Assembly: GCF_963556105.2 (NCBI RefSeq)
Contig: NZ_OY829948.1
Location: 1-64,000 of the forward strand
From: an uncultured Tolumonas sp.
GTDB lineage: Bacteria; Pseudomonadota; Gammaproteobacteria; Enterobacterales; Aeromonadaceae
Direction of reading: 5' to 3'
Length of the DNA: 64,000 nt
Positions 40,017 through 50,087 of the stretch are shown piece after piece; position 1 is the stretch's first letter; each line of letters begins with the position of its first letter. The translations under genes were made by a program, and so were the position numbers. Below the pieces are notes generated by a model. The model was given only the letters and a program-made list of their open reading frames with translations, ran no database searches and was not told the origin of the DNA.

Positions 40017-41114
40017 TCAGCGCTTATGACCTGTATGTAACAAATTCTCTAGATACATAGAGTAACGAGACATACCAAAACAGAAAACCCAAAAAACTAA
40101 CGCAATAAAAGCATATGCTTCAGTGGAATAACCTAACCACGCCGGGTCAGACAACCCTGCTTTAGCAACTGCCAGCAAATCAAATAGCCCGATAATGGTG
40201 ACCAGACTGGTATCTTTAAACAACTCAATGAAGGTGTTTACCAGCGACGGAATGGTGATCTTAAGAGCCTGCGGCATAATGATCAAACCCATTGATTTCC
40301 AGTAACTCAGCCCTAACGCTTTCGCCGCTTCATACTGTCCTTTAGGGATCGCCTGCAAACCACCACGGATAACCTCAGCCACATACGCCGATTCAAACAG
40401 AATGATGCCGATCATGGCTCGCAGCAGTTTATCCATGTTCACTTCACCAGACAGGAACAGGGGCAACATTACTGACGCCATAAACAGTACAGTGATCAGT
40501 GGAACCGCACGCCAGAATTCGATAAATACAATCGACAGAGCTCGGATCATCGGCATCTCAGAACGGCGCCCTAATGCCAGCACGATCCCGATAGGTAACG
40601 CGGCTAATGTACCCACGATACCTAACAGCAGAGTGAGCATTAAGCCACCCCATTTGTGGGTTTCTACAACTTCAAGGCCAAACGCACCGCCATACAGCAG
40701 ATAGAACACCACAAACGGATAAATAATAAAGAAAATACCCGTCAGAATCGATTTATATGGTGTTTTCGGATACAACAGCGCCGCGACTTGCAATGCCGTT
40801 AACGCATAGATCCAATTCACACGCCAGTGTTCACTTTCCGGATAAAAACCATAAATGAACAAATTCAGACGATTGGTAATAAACACCCAGCAAGCACCGC
40901 CGGATACGCATTGATCACGGCTAGAGCCAAACCAATCAGCAGAAATAAATGCCCAATGGATCAAATGCCAAAGTTGCGGGATCAGAATATAAAGTAACGT
41001 TAGCGAAACAATACTGTTCAACCATGAGGAAAACAGATTCTTACGCAGCCAAGCCGCAAAACTACTTTGCCCTGCAGGTGATGGCAAACTGGGCTGTTCG
41101 CGATATACAACCAT
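40017..41114 (-). CDS. aapM: General L-amino-acid ABC transporter permease AapM
   Basis: Inner-membrane permease of the HisM/GltK type, with the long N-terminal extension typical of AapM (YhdY). The C-terminal part contains the EAA loop [22 protein letters not shown]. At 365 residues it is longer than GltK, as expected. The stop is 10 bases before aapP. Confidence 0.92.
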   Translation of the reverse strand: MVVYREQPSLPSPAGQSSFAAWLRKNLFSSWLNSIVSLTLLYILIPQLWHLIHWAFISADWFGSSRDQCVSGGACWVFITNRLNLFIYGFYPESEHWRVNWIYALTALQVAALLYPKTPYKSILTGIFFIIYPFVVFYLLYGGAFGLEVVETHKWGGLMLTLLLGIVGTLAALPIGIVLALGRRSEMPMIRALSIVFIEFWRAVPLITVLFMASVMLPLFLSGEVNMDKLLRAMIGIILFESAYVAEVIRGGLQAIPKGQYEAAKALGLSYWKSMGLIIMPQALKITIPSLVNTFIELFKDTSLVTIIGLFDLLAVAKAGLSDPAWLGYSTEAYAFIALVFWVFCFGMSRYSMYLENLLHTGHKR

Positions 41115-41115
41115 A

Positions 41116-42306
41116 TTAACGCTCCACTAACGCGTTTTTCGCGTTGTACACATTCATTAAAGCAGAGGTAACCAGACTAATAGTCAGATATACAGCCATG
41201 GTCATTGCAATGATTTCTACGGCCTGACCGGTTTGGTTCAATGTACTTCCCATGAAGACTGAAACCAGATCCGGATACCCTACTGCAGTCGCCAGAGAGG
41301 AGTTCTTCACCAAGTTCAGGAACTGACTGGTTAATGGTGGAATAATCACTCGCATAGCTTGAGGGATGATAACAAATCGTAATGTCAGCCCACTACGCAA
41401 GCCAAGAGCACTGGCTGCTTCAACTTGACCTTTAGATACCGACATGATCCCGGAACGAACAATCTCAGCAATTGACGCTGCAGTGAAAATAGTCAGCGCA
41501 ACTGCCAGTGAAAACAGCTCCGGAATGATGGTAAAACCACCACGGAAATTGAAACCTTTTAAACCCGGCATATCCCAATGCAAAGGCATACCACTTAACA
41601 GGAACGTCAGTAATGGCAAACCAATCAACAAACCTAGCCCACTATAAAATACCGGAAATATCTGACCGGTCAGATATTGGCGTTTCTTCGCCCATTTACG
41701 GAGCACAACAATAGCGATAATCGCAACGATAAAGGCACCGAAGACGAATGAAAAACCAGGCTCAATGACGGGCGCAGGGATCGATAAGCCGCGGACATTC
41801 AGAAACACTATATCGGCTAACGACATACTTTGTCTGGGTGCTGGTAAGTTGCGCAATACACAGAAGTACCAGAAAAAAATCTGTAACAACAAAGGAATGT
41901 TACGGAAAGTCTCGATATAAACGGCAGCAGCACGACTTAATAACCAGTTCTTAGATAATCGCGCAATACCGACGATAAAACCAAGCAACGTGGCCAGAAT
42001 AATCCCGATCACTGACACCAACAGTGTATTCAGCAACCCGATAACAAAGGCGCGGCCGTACGTATCGTCTTCCGTATACGAAATCAACGTTTGGACGATC
42101 CCGAAACTGGCACGGTTATGAAGGAATGCAAAACCAGTCGCAATACCGCGGGTTTCCATGTTATGCAAAGCGTTGCTGATAAAATAGAACAGCATCCATG
42201 CAACACATGCAACAGCGACGGTCTGGAAAATAATTCCTCGGACTTTTGGATCATAAATCCAGCGCGAAGCTGCATTGTTTTGATTTTTTGAGTTTTCAGC
42301 AGGCAT
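41116..42306 (-). CDS. aapQ: General L-amino-acid ABC transporter permease AapQ
   Basis: The partner permease, 396 residues with about eight predicted helices. The early part (RGIATGFAFLHNRASFGI) and the EAA loop (EAASALGLRSGLTLRFVIIPQA) match AapQ/YhdX. It ends two bases before aapM. Confidence 0.92.
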   Translation of the reverse strand: MPAENSKNQNNAASRWIYDPKVRGIIFQTVAVACVAWMLFYFISNALHNMETRGIATGFAFLHNRASFGIVQTLISYTEDDTYGRAFVIGLLNTLLVSVIGIILATLLGFIVGIARLSKNWLLSRAAAVYIETFRNIPLLLQIFFWYFCVLRNLPAPRQSMSLADIVFLNVRGLSIPAPVIEPGFSFVFGAFIVAIIAIVVLRKWAKKRQYLTGQIFPVFYSGLGLLIGLPLLTFLLSGMPLHWDMPGLKGFNFRGGFTIIPELFSLAVALTIFTAASIAEIVRSGIMSVSKGQVEAASALGLRSGLTLRFVIIPQAMRVIIPPLTSQFLNLVKNSSLATAVGYPDLVSVFMGSTLNQTGQAVEIIAMTMAVYLTISLVTSALMNVYNAKNALVER

Positions 42307-42340
42307 GCTAACTTTTAACTCCAGTAAAACTTAGAACTTA

Positions 42341-42365
42341 AATGGGCGGATAAAAACCGCCCATT
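42341..42365 (-). promoter_or_regulatory. Intercistronic hairpin between aapJ and aapQ
   Basis: Arms AATGGGCGG and CCGCCCATT with a 7-base loop and no useful T run. It resembles the hairpin after the sugar-binding-protein gene and may protect the aapJ messenger. Confidence 0.7.
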
Positions 42366-42375
42366 CCTGATGCTA

Positions 42376-43404
42376 TTAACGTACTGGTGGCGCGTACAGG
42401 AAACCGCCTTTGTTCCACAGGTTGTTTTCTGTGCGAACAATTTTCAGTGGGGAATCTTTACCTACGTTACGATCGAAAACTTCTGCGTAGTTACCTACTT
42501 GTTTCACGATCTGATAGCCCCAGTCTTTAACTGCACCCAAAGTAGTTCCATCCGGAGCATCTAAACCCAGCAGACGTTTAACATCTGGGCTGCCAGTAGT
42601 TTTCATTGCATCAACGTTTTTGCTGTTAACACCCAATTCTTCCGCATTGATCATGGCGAAAACAGACCATTTCACCAGCAATTCCCATGACTCGTCGCCT
42701 TGGCGAACCATTGGGCCTAAAGGTTCTTTAGAAATGATTTCTGGTAATACGTCAACAGAATCAGGTTTAGCCAGTTTTACACGTACAGCGAACAGCTGTG
42801 ATTTATCAGATGTCAGTACGTCACAACGACCAGACTCAAAACCTTTTACAGTTTGATCGGAGTTGTCGAATACAACAGGTGTGTATTTCATGTTATTAGC
42901 ATGGAAGTAGTCAGCCATGTTCATTTCAGTGGTAGTACCACCTTCTGTACAAATGGTTGCACCATCTAATTCTTTAGCGCTTTTCACACCCAGAGATTTG
43001 TTAACCATGAAACCCTGGCCATCATAATAGGTGGTCGCAGTTGATTTCAGACCCAGAGTCGCGTCACGAGTCATAGTCCAGGTTGTGTTACGAGACAGGA
43101 TATCTACTTCGCCAGACTGCAGTGCAGTAAAACGCTCTTTACCACCCAGCGGGATATATTTCACTTTGCTTGCATCAGCAAAAACAGCAGCCGCTACAGC
43201 ACGGCAAACATCAACGTCCATACCTTCCCAAACACCTTTTGCGTTAGGGCTGGAAAAACCAGGTAAACCATCATTCACACCACACTGTACATAGCCTTTC
43301 TTCTTAACATTGGCCAGAGTGTCACCTGAAGCAGCCTGTGCATTTCCTACGATCAATAAAGCTACAGCTGATGCAACACCGGTTAAATATTTTAGTTTTG
43401 ACAT
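42376..43404 (-). CDS. aapJ: General L-amino-acid ABC transporter binding protein AapJ
   Basis: Periplasmic family 3 solute-binding protein. The signal peptide ends near AQA-ASGD (residue 24-25). The mature protein shows VQCGVNDGLPGFSSPNAKG and NRNTTWTMTRDATLG-like segments of AapJ/YhdW. The ATG at 43404 follows GGGAAG; a longer reading to 43470 has no signal-peptide logic. A sigma-54 promoter and an NtrC box lie upstream, so nitrogen-limited expression is likely. Confidence 0.92.
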   Translation of the reverse strand: MSKLKYLTGVASAVALLIVGNAQAASGDTLANVKKKGYVQCGVNDGLPGFSSPNAKGVWEGMDVDVCRAVAAAVFADASKVKYIPLGGKERFTALQSGEVDILSRNTTWTMTRDATLGLKSTATTYYDGQGFMVNKSLGVKSAKELDGATICTEGGTTTEMNMADYFHANNMKYTPVVFDNSDQTVKGFESGRCDVLTSDKSQLFAVRVKLAKPDSVDVLPEIISKEPLGPMVRQGDESWELLVKWSVFAMINAEELGVNSKNVDAMKTTGSPDVKRLLGLDAPDGTTLGAVKDWGYQIVKQVGNYAEVFDRNVGKDSPLKIVRTENNLWNKGGFLYAPPVR

Positions 43405-43484
43405 ACTTTCTTCCCTGCGAGGTTGAGTGAATAGCATTATTTGATTAGTGCAGACCATGCTAGTCAGCACCTGTAATCAATAAA

Positions 43485-43500
43485 AGCAACTATCAGGCCA
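43485..43500 (-). promoter_or_regulatory. Putative sigma-54 promoter of aapJQMP
   Basis: On the minus strand TGGCCTGATAGTTGCT has the GG and GC dinucleotides at the exact -24/-12 spacing and matches TGGCAC-N5-TTGC at eight of the ten defined positions. Transcription would start near 43474, some 70 bases before aapJ. Confidence 0.75.
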
Positions 43501-43570
43501 CATTGCAAAGCAGAAAACCCCTCACTTCTGGCGATTTAATGAACAACATTCCCTTGCGGCACCATCCATG

Positions 43571-43587
43571 AACACCAAATTGGTGCA
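43571..43587. promoter_or_regulatory. Putative NtrC box upstream of aapJ
   Basis: AACACC-AAATT-GGTGCA matches the NtrC consensus TGCACC-N5-GGTGCA at ten of twelve arm positions. It is centred about 105 bases before the predicted sigma-54 start site, a normal enhancer distance. Confidence 0.72.
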
Positions 43588-43752
43588 GGCAGTCGAAAAT
43601 CAAGATTTTCTCAAGAAATGCGGCCGTTGTTTCGATAGATTGCTTTAATACCTAGAAGTAAAAATCACCACAATCCAGTTTACCAGCATAAAAAACTAGA
43701 AAGAATTCAAAAGCGTTCACTTCAAGACGATAAGATAGCAAAAAAAGTGTTT

Positions 43753-44409
43753 TTAAGGGATAAAATTTTGCAAATGTAGCTTACAGTCTATTTTTTCACC
43801 CCACTCAGAGTCTACTTCTACGCTATATTCTGCTCCGGCATAGCTAAATTGCAGTCGCCACGCATGTAAATAGGTTCGATCTGCTACCGTACCACCATAG
43901 CGCTCATCACCCAGAATCGGCGCACTAATGCTCTTTAATGCGACTCGAATTTGGTGAGTTTTTCCTGTGTGCGGGGAAACGATATATAAACGATGATGAG
44001 GAATAGCCAAAGAAACACTCTGAAAATAGGTAATTGCAGGGTTGTCAGACGAATGCAGTAATTTCCAACTACCATTTCTTCCTTTAGCCATATCCCCTTT
44101 AACCCACCCCTGCTTCTTTTTCGGCGTTCGATCGCTGATAGCCAAATAGGTTTTCTTTACACATCGATCCGCAAACGCCTGACTAAGTGCCGAGGTCGCT
44201 TCTTTGTTTTTTGCTAATAACACCAACCCAGACGTCACCTTATCCAAACGATGTACTGGGTAAACATTTTGCCCCCAAAATGCCGACACACGAGAAACTA
44301 AGCCAGGCACACCGGCATCATCGTGCATATCAATACCTGCCTCTTTGTTCACCACAAAAAAATCAGGTTGTTCCAGAACAACCGTAAATCCGGTGCATAG
44401 CTCAGACAT
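43753..44409 (-). CDS. RluA-family pseudouridine synthase
   Basis: Short (218-residue) RNA pseudouridine synthase. The catalytic aspartate stands in HRLDKVTSGLVLLAK near residue 55. HTGKTHQIRVALKSI and GDERYGG complete the family pattern. The reading frame extends upstream to 44640, but the added 77 residues look unrelated and the ATG at 44409 begins the domain. Its target RNA cannot be told from sequence; it resembles the small RluA-type group, not RluC or RluD, since no S4 domain is present. Confidence 0.82.
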   Translation of the reverse strand: MSELCTGFTVVLEQPDFFVVNKEAGIDMHDDAGVPGLVSRVSAFWGQNVYPVHRLDKVTSGLVLLAKNKEATSALSQAFADRCVKKTYLAISDRTPKKKQGWVKGDMAKGRNGSWKLLHSSDNPAITYFQSVSLAIPHHRLYIVSPHTGKTHQIRVALKSISAPILGDERYGGTVADRTYLHAWRLQFSYAGAEYSVEVDSEWGEKIDCKLHLQNFIP

Positions 44410-44730
44410 GGAAAAACTCTTGAAAGTAGGATTCGAAATAACGAAAAACAGTTCATCATTATTACAGGCAAACCCTATTGAGGGAAACCAACACCGCAGC
44501 GGCGAGAGATCAGAACTAACATCACAAGTACGTTGATAGGATCTATAATCTTTATTATGCTTTTTTGCCGATGTTCCACAGCGTTGATTATTTGCGGCTT
44601 TAATTGTGTGATTCATAGACATCATTTCAACTATATTCAATGTCTATGGATAGAGAAATTCATCAGCGATTACTATAGGTAAAACTGTATGGGGATTGCC
44701 ATGATGCAAGCATTGTCTGTCAGGGCAAGA

Positions 44731-45289
44731 TTACAAAAGCCCTTGCCCCACAAGGACTAGCGCCAGATAGTCTGGACTAAGTTCCGCTTTTAACCGTTTA
44801 CGCTTGATACCCACTTTCACAGTGTTCTCATTTGTCAGCAGATTCATTGGCACATGTCTGAATCCAGCTAAGTTCTCGGCAGCATCACTTCGGCGTATCC
44901 GGCACTCATCTTCCTTCATTGCTACGTCGAGTTTCCAGTGTAATTGAACCTCGATTTGCCAATGGGCCCTGATCGCCTTGGCAAACTCTTTCGCTGTCAA
45001 TTTCGCTGAACTGATGTAGTAGCGAACTGACATGGTTTTGTCCCGAATATCATCACTCACTAAATGCAAACGTTGTTCGCTGCGTCCATGGCCTTTTTCT
45101 TCCTTATTATAATAATCCCCCGAATAGTGACTTAAACTGCTCAACGGGAAATGTTTGTCAAACGCCGCTTCCAGTTTTCCCTGGTTACCTTTCACTGCTA
45201 GCAAGTAATCAGCTTCACGTTCTAGAATGGTTTTTGCGATCACTTTCTGACATTCCATGGGGTCAATAGTGACAATACATCCTTTAATT
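44731..45289 (-). pseudogene. ISAs1-family transposase, C-terminal fragment
   Basis: The frame carries the C-terminal half of an ISAs1 transposase (KGCIVTIDPMECQK, LLAVKGNQGKLE, HGRSEQR, RAHWQIEVQLHWKLDVAM). It is cut at 45289 by the left end of the IS256-family element. About 200 N-terminal residues are missing and do not reappear on the other side. The outer end of the old element is probably at 44721 (CAGGGCAAG, with nearby inverted copy CTTGCCC). Confidence 0.88.
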
Positions 45290-46600
45290 GAGAGTGTAAA
45301 AAAATTTGTGTTAGTGGCATTCTGAACAACCTGTTAAAAGGAAACTGGAATGCCAATTACCGATCAAATCCTCGATCAACTTCTTGCCGATTGTAAATCC
45401 CCTGAAGACCTGATGGGGGAACAAGGTTTACTCCGCCAGTTGACTAAAAAGCTGGCTGAGCGTGCTTTAGAAGCCGAGATGGAACATCATCTTGGTTATC
45501 CCAAAAACTCGCCTTCAGGTAAAAATACCGATAATTCCCGCAATGGGAAAACGGCTAAAACCGTTCGCTCTGTTCATGGTGAACTTGAGCTGGAAATCCC
45601 CCGTGACCGGAATAGTTCTTTTGAACCTCAGTTGGTGAAAAAGGGCGAAAAGCAACTGGCTGGTTTCGATGACCGTATTCTCTCGCTTTATGCCAGAGGC
45701 ATGTCTACCCGTGATATTCAGGCCCATTTTGAAGAAGCCTATGGCGTTGAGGTTTCCCCGACATTTATTTCACAAGTTACCAATGCCGTTCTAAATGAAG
45801 TCAAAGCCTGGCAGCAACGGCCACTCTCAGCGGTTTATCCGATTGTCTATCTTGACTGTTTAGTTGTTCGTAGCCGCGATTCAGGTGTCATACAAAACAA
45901 AGCCGTCTATCTGGCTCTGGGCGTGAACACCGAGGGCGAGAAAGAATTACTGGGGTTATGGCTGGCGCAAAATGAAGGCGCCAAGTTCTGGCTCGGCGTC
46001 ATGAACGAACTTAAAAACCGTGGAGTTACCGATATATTCATTGCCTGCTGTGATGGTCTGAAAGGGTTTCCGGAGGCCATCGAAGCCGTCTATCCAAAGA
46101 CGCAAATTCAGTTATGCATCGTCCATCAAATTCGTCATAGCCTGAAGTTTGTGAGCTGGAAAGAACGCAAAGCGGTAGCCGCTGATTTACGAACCATCTA
46201 TGCAGCAGCCACCGATCAGGAGGCTGAGCAAGCGCTGGAACAATTTGCATTGAACTGGGACAGCCAGCATCCGCAAATCAGTCAATCATGGCGAAACAAC
46301 TGGAGCCGGTTGAGTGTCTTCTTTGATTATCCGCCGGAGATCCGTAAAGTGATCTATACAACCAATGCGATTGAGTCACTAAATGCCAGCTTGCGGCAAG
46401 TGACGAAAACACGGCGCTCGTTCCCGAACGATGATGCGATCATGAAATTACTGTATCTGGCTTTACATCAGATAGGGAAGAAATGGACAATGCCGATAAG
46501 GGACTGGAAACCCGCCATGAAGCAATTCATTATCATGTATGGTGACCGTTTACCGCTGTAATCACTAAACAGCCACTTACACAGAAAATTTTACAGACTC
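45290..46600 (+). mobile_element. IS256-family insertion sequence, intact
   Basis: The terminal inverted repeats are 29 bases long and match at 22. The left end begins GAGAGTGTAAAA and the right end, read inward, GAGTCTGTAAAA; both end in AGTGGC. The flanking octamers CTTTAATT (left) and GACTGGGC (right) differ, so no target duplication is seen. The single gene inside is complete. Confidence 0.9.
45350..46561 (+). CDS. IS256-family (mutator-type) transposase
   Basis: DDE transposase of 403 residues. The first aspartate is in YLDCLVV near residue 168, the second in CCDGLKGFPEA near 233, and the glutamate in TTNAIESLNASLRQ near 342. These are IS256 signatures. It has no internal stop and may be active. 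Confidence 0.95.
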   Translation: MPITDQILDQLLADCKSPEDLMGEQGLLRQLTKKLAERALEAEMEHHLGYPKNSPSGKNTDNSRNGKTAKTVRSVHGELELEIPRDRNSSFEPQLVKKGEKQLAGFDDRILSLYARGMSTRDIQAHFEEAYGVEVSPTFISQVTNAVLNEVKAWQQRPLSAVYPIVYLDCLVVRSRDSGVIQNKAVYLALGVNTEGEKELLGLWLAQNEGAKFWLGVMNELKNRGVTDIFIACCDGLKGFPEAIEAVYPKTQIQLCIVHQIRHSLKFVSWKERKAVAADLRTIYAAATDQEAEQALEQFALNWDSQHPQISQSWRNNWSRLSVFFDYPPEIRKVIYTTNAIESLNASLRQVTKTRRSFPNDDAIMKLLYLALHQIGKKWTMPIRDWKPAMKQFIIMYGDRLPL

Positions 46601-46653
46601 GACTGGGCTTGGACGCTTCGTTGACTGGTCTCTATTTATTAAATAATTCACTT

Positions 46654-46678
46654 AACCTGCTTCGGCAGGTTTTATTTT
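46654..46678 (+). terminator. Terminator-like hairpin right of the IS256 element
   Basis: AACCTGC and GCAGGTT around TTCG, followed by TTATTTT. It has no obvious gene upstream and may be left from a lost gene. Confidence 0.6.
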
Positions 46679-46730
46679 GCATTGATGCTGCTACCCTAAA
46701 ATTAACCGTAAATTAAGTGCAAAATAAACC

Positions 46731-46979
46731 TCACTTCAATGCAAAATTATTCGCCGCCTTACACTCTCTGATTCGCTGTTGTTCTTGAGTCATTGGGGTT
46801 GCTTTCGATGGGATACCTTGCCGTTCTGACCGTAGTTGTCGAACCCACTTATCCATCGTTGATTTACCAACACCCATGGCCTCAGCAGCTTCTCGAACTG
46901 AGTAACCCTGCTGAAGAACGAGTTGAGCCGCTTCAAGTCGAAATTCAGGACTGAAATTAGGTCTGTTTGGTTTTGTCAT
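46731..46979 (-). pseudogene. IS3-family transposase OrfA, truncated
   Basis: The N-terminal helix-turn-helix part of an IS3 OrfA is clear ([41 protein letters not shown]). After IREC the expected leucine zipper is missing and unrelated sequence ends the frame. OrfB is absent. Confidence 0.85.
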
Positions 46980-47015
46980 CACCGGATAGTCTTTATAACG
47001 AAAATAGCCAACGAT

Positions 47016-47312
47016 CTATTCTAGACTCCAATGCAATTTCAGTAAGGCATCAACCAGCAGAAAGTCCATGTGATCATACCGTTTGTTCCTTCGGGCTTTC
47101 TTTGTTCTTACCCTGACTTTTTGCTGGGCTCGCGCTGGTTGGTAACTATAAAGCTGGTCATAATTGCACCATCGGGAGTTTCGTTCCACTTCCCGGTAGA
47201 CCGTACTTTGGTGACGACCTAAGGCTTTGGCGATGGATGCGACAGTCAGTCCTTGCTTTCTCAAGGCTGACAACATATACCTTTCATTCTCAGTGAGATG
47301 TGTGTATTTCAT
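47016..47312 (-). pseudogene. IS30-family transposase, N-terminal fragment
   Basis: About 95 residues of an IS30 transposase (HLTENERYMLSALRKQGLTVASIAKALGRHQSTVYREVERN). The catalytic domain is lost; the frame stops next to the IS3 fragment. Confidence 0.88.
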
Positions 47313-47417
47313 TGCCTTTTCACTTCTTGGCGGGAGTAAAAATCCTGAGTATCACATCTCGCTGTTTTTATGTTTAAAGTTGTCGCACTTCGTAATTGAA
47401 TCCGCCAGGTTCAACAA

Positions 47418-47774
47418 ATGCTTATGATGTACGGAATTAAATTCCGGCCTAATAAACCGGCTTCCCCTCATTTAAATGGAAAAGTCGAGAGTTCTCAAAA
47501 GACAGATAAAAGTGAGTTCGACCCGACAATTAATCTGAATATGGGGCTTGAACAGTTAGATATGCTTCTGTCTGAATGGTTGCACTATTACAACTGACAG
47601 CGACCGCATAGTTCTCTGAATGGACACCCCCCCGTAAGAAGGCTCTGTTAATTAGCTGATAAGACCCCGTTATCTGAAGAGGTTCAGGTGCATTACCAGC
47701 TTAAAAATGAGCGATTCCAAGAACAGAACTATAAGCGCGATCTTCAATTGCAAAAATTGAAACGATCTCGATGA
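47418..47774 (+). pseudogene. IS481-type (rve-domain) transposase, C-terminal remnant
   Basis: The frame reads GIKFRPNKPASPHLNGKVESSQKTD, then WLHYYN-stop-QRPHSSLNGHPP and later LADKTPLSEEVQVHY, a typical integrase-core C-terminus. In-frame stops lie at 47595 (TGA) and 47649 (TAA). A serine-free N-terminal part and the first catalytic residues are missing. Confidence 0.85.
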
Positions 47775-47779
47775 ATCAC

Positions 47780-47935
47780 ACAAACGTGCTGAGCAGGAAT
47801 AAGTCTTACACTATATCCCATAGAACTTAGATTTCTCCTCCCAAAATGAGAAGTTGAGAAGGCCTCCATCGCAATTAAAGTACCCGGTTCAAATTGGCGA
47901 AGAGTATCCAGTAATTTCTGACGTGAAATTTTTCT
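47780..47935 (-). pseudogene. IS110-family transposase remnant
   Basis: On the minus strand a short stretch reads SRQKLLDTLRQFEPGTLIAM followed by EAFSTSHFGRRNL and GYSVRLIPAQHV, matching the part of IS110 transposases around the conserved MEA...H and VRL(I/M)PPQ motifs. Both ends are missing. Confidence 0.7.
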
Positions 47936-48279
47936 GTTCCGATGGCTAACTCTTCACTTGCTCTGCCAGCAAATGCTTGACTGGGGTGCAATCATCAGCC
48001 AGAAGTTGTTCCCGTTCGCTCTAAGTTTGCTACTGACGAGGTTTATTTTCCATTAGTAAACTGAGACTCTTGAACACTGATCTGAGTAGCGGCTTTGGCA
48101 AAACCAACCAGTTCAGCTATGCAAGCCGATATCCTCTTTGTAATTTTAAGAATATTGAGCTCGATCAGCTTCCATTTGGATCACATTTCAATTCTAGGAG
48201 TAATTTTACTCGTTAAATGAAATGCAGTAATGCAGCGATAGATAAATATGCTTATGAATCATGCAGATAAATTCAAATT
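47936..48279. other. Non-coding stretch beyond the IS remnants
   Basis: Some 340 bases with no supported gene. It probably contains further worn insertion-sequence debris, but I could not match any part to a family. Confidence 0.5.
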
Positions 48280-48753
48280 TTAGAGATAATTTTTTTCATG
48301 CTCAAGTAACCATCGTTTCATACCCAAACCGCCACCATAGCCAACTAATTGACCATTCGCACCAATCACTCGATGGCAAGGAACAATAATAGCAATCGGA
48401 TTACGATTATTCGCCATGCCCACTGCGCGCATCGCTTTAGGTCTGCCTATCTGTTCAGCAATTGCTTTATAGCTAACTGTCTTTCCATAAGGGATCGTTT
48501 GTAAAGCATGCCAGGCGGCTAATTGAAACTCCGTTCCAGTCATTGCTAACGGAACGGTGAAGTCATAACGAGAACCAGAAAAGTATTCCAGTAATTGCTG
48601 ATGAGCCAAGACAAGAACTGGGTGTGAAGGAGCAAGCCCCGCCAACTCATCAGCTGGCGGGCTATTTAACAACAGTGACTGCAATCCATCATGATCTGCC
48701 TCTAAGCGCAGATACCCAACCGGAGATAGAAAATAACTGATCGCAATCATCAT
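48280..48753 (-). CDS. ogt: Methylated-DNA-[protein]-cysteine S-methyltransferase
   Basis: Suicide DNA-repair protein that takes alkyl groups from O6-methylguanine or O4-methylthymine. The reactive cysteine is in IIVPCHRVIG near residue 127, and GKTVSYKAIAEQIGRPKAMRAVG forms the DNA-binding helix region. 157 residues, no AdaA-type regulatory domain, so Ogt-like. It follows purT by 15 bases. Confidence 0.92.
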   Translation of the reverse strand: MMIAISYFLSPVGYLRLEADHDGLQSLLLNSPPADELAGLAPSHPVLVLAHQQLLEYFSGSRYDFTVPLAMTGTEFQLAAWHALQTIPYGKTVSYKAIAEQIGRPKAMRAVGMANNRNPIAIIVPCHRVIGANGQLVGYGGGLGMKRWLLEHEKNYL

Positions 48754-48768
48754 CGAATTACCTCTGAA

Positions 48769-49953
48769 TTAGAATTTCACATCTACAGCAGCAGCAACTT
48801 GTTTCGCTTGTTCAATCGCTAATTCAACATTTTCGGCACGCACTAAAGCAACACCTAAACGACGACGTCCAGCAATCTCTGGTTTACCGAACAGACGTAA
48901 CTGCGCGCCAGGAATCAAAGCCAAAGCAGATGATAAGTTACCATAGCCAATATCAGTGGAATCACCGTCACGTAAGATAACTGCAGAAGCAGCCGGTCCA
49001 TATTGCGTGATCTTGCCAATTGGTAAACCCAAAATCGCACGGACATGCAAAGCAAACTCAGATAAATCCTGAGAGATCAGGGTTACCATACCCGTATCAT
49101 GTGGGCGTGGAGAGACTTCACTGAAGTAAACCTCATCCCCTTTGATAAACAATTCAACACCGAACAAGCCATAACCACCCAGTGCTTTTACCACTTCACG
49201 AGCAACATGTTGCGATTTAGCCAGCAATTCATCGCTCATCATCTGCGGCTGCCATGATTCACGATAATCACCATCTTCTTGCCGATGGCCAATAGGTGCA
49301 CAGAAATGAATACCATCGACAGCGCTGATAGTCAGTAACGTGATTTCATAGTCAAAAGGAACAAAACCTTCAACGATCACGCGACCACGACCAGCACGGC
49401 CACCTTCTTGTGCATACTGCCAAGCAGTGGCTACTTGTTCTGGTTTACGCACTACACTCTGGCCTTTGCCAGAAGAACTCATGACTGGTTTTACAACATA
49501 AGGAAAACCAATTTTCTCTACAGCCTGTTGATAATCGGCTTCTGTTTCTGCAAAGAAATATGGCGAAGTAGGCAAGTTTAATGTTTCAGCAGCTAAGCGG
49601 CGGATGCCTTCTCGATCCATCGTGAGTCTAGTCGCTAAAGCAGTTGGAATTACATTGAAACCACTTTGCTCCAACTCTTGCAGCGTTTCAGTGGCAATAG
49701 CTTCAATCTCAGGAATGATAAAATGCGGCTGTTCTTGTTGCACCAGCTGGCGTAATGCCACACCGTCCAACATAGAGATCACATGACTGCGATGAGCGAC
49801 CTGCATTGCTGGTGCATTGGCATAACGATCAACCGCAATGACTTCCACGCCCAATCGCTGTAATTCAATCGCAACTTCTTTGCCCAGCTCACCCGAGCCC
49901 AGCAACATAGCGCGAGTCGCACCATTAGAGTATGGAGTTCCTAAAAAAGACAT
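48769..49953 (-). CDS. purT: Formate-dependent phosphoribosylglycinamide formyltransferase
   Basis: ATP-grasp enzyme that makes formyl-GAR from GAR, formate and ATP in purine synthesis. [19 protein letters not shown] begins the nucleotide region; [12 protein letters not shown] and [23 protein letters not shown] are ATP-grasp and metal-site motifs. ATG at 49953 gives 394 residues, close to the 392 of the known enzyme; the 21 residues further upstream are not family-like. Confidence 0.95.
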   Translation of the reverse strand: MSFLGTPYSNGATRAMLLGSGELGKEVAIELQRLGVEVIAVDRYANAPAMQVAHRSHVISMLDGVALRQLVQQEQPHFIIPEIEAIATETLQELEQSGFNVIPTALATRLTMDREGIRRLAAETLNLPTSPYFFAETEADYQQAVEKIGFPYVVKPVMSSSGKGQSVVRKPEQVATAWQYAQEGGRAGRGRVIVEGFVPFDYEITLLTISAVDGIHFCAPIGHRQEDGDYRESWQPQMMSDELLAKSQHVAREVVKALGGYGLFGVELFIKGDEVYFSEVSPRPHDTGMVTLISQDLSEFALHVRAILGLPIGKITQYGPAASAVILRDGDSTDIGYGNLSSALALIPGAQLRLFGKPEIAGRRRLGVALVRAENVELAIEQAKQVAAAVDVKF

Positions 49954-50044
49954 AATCTCTGTTCCCTGAGTGAAATATCGGAATTTTGACCCACCGATCA
50001 TACAAGTATCTGGCAACAGAGCAACTGGAAGCAGGAAAGATGCA

Positions 50045-50075
50045 GAAAAAAGAAAGGGGATGATCTCTCATCCCC
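50045..50075 (-). terminator. Rho-independent terminator after prc
   Basis: On the minus strand GGGGATGA and TCATCCCC around a 4-base loop, followed by TTTCTTTTTT. Confidence 0.88.
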
Positions 50076-50087
50076 TTCATTGACCAA

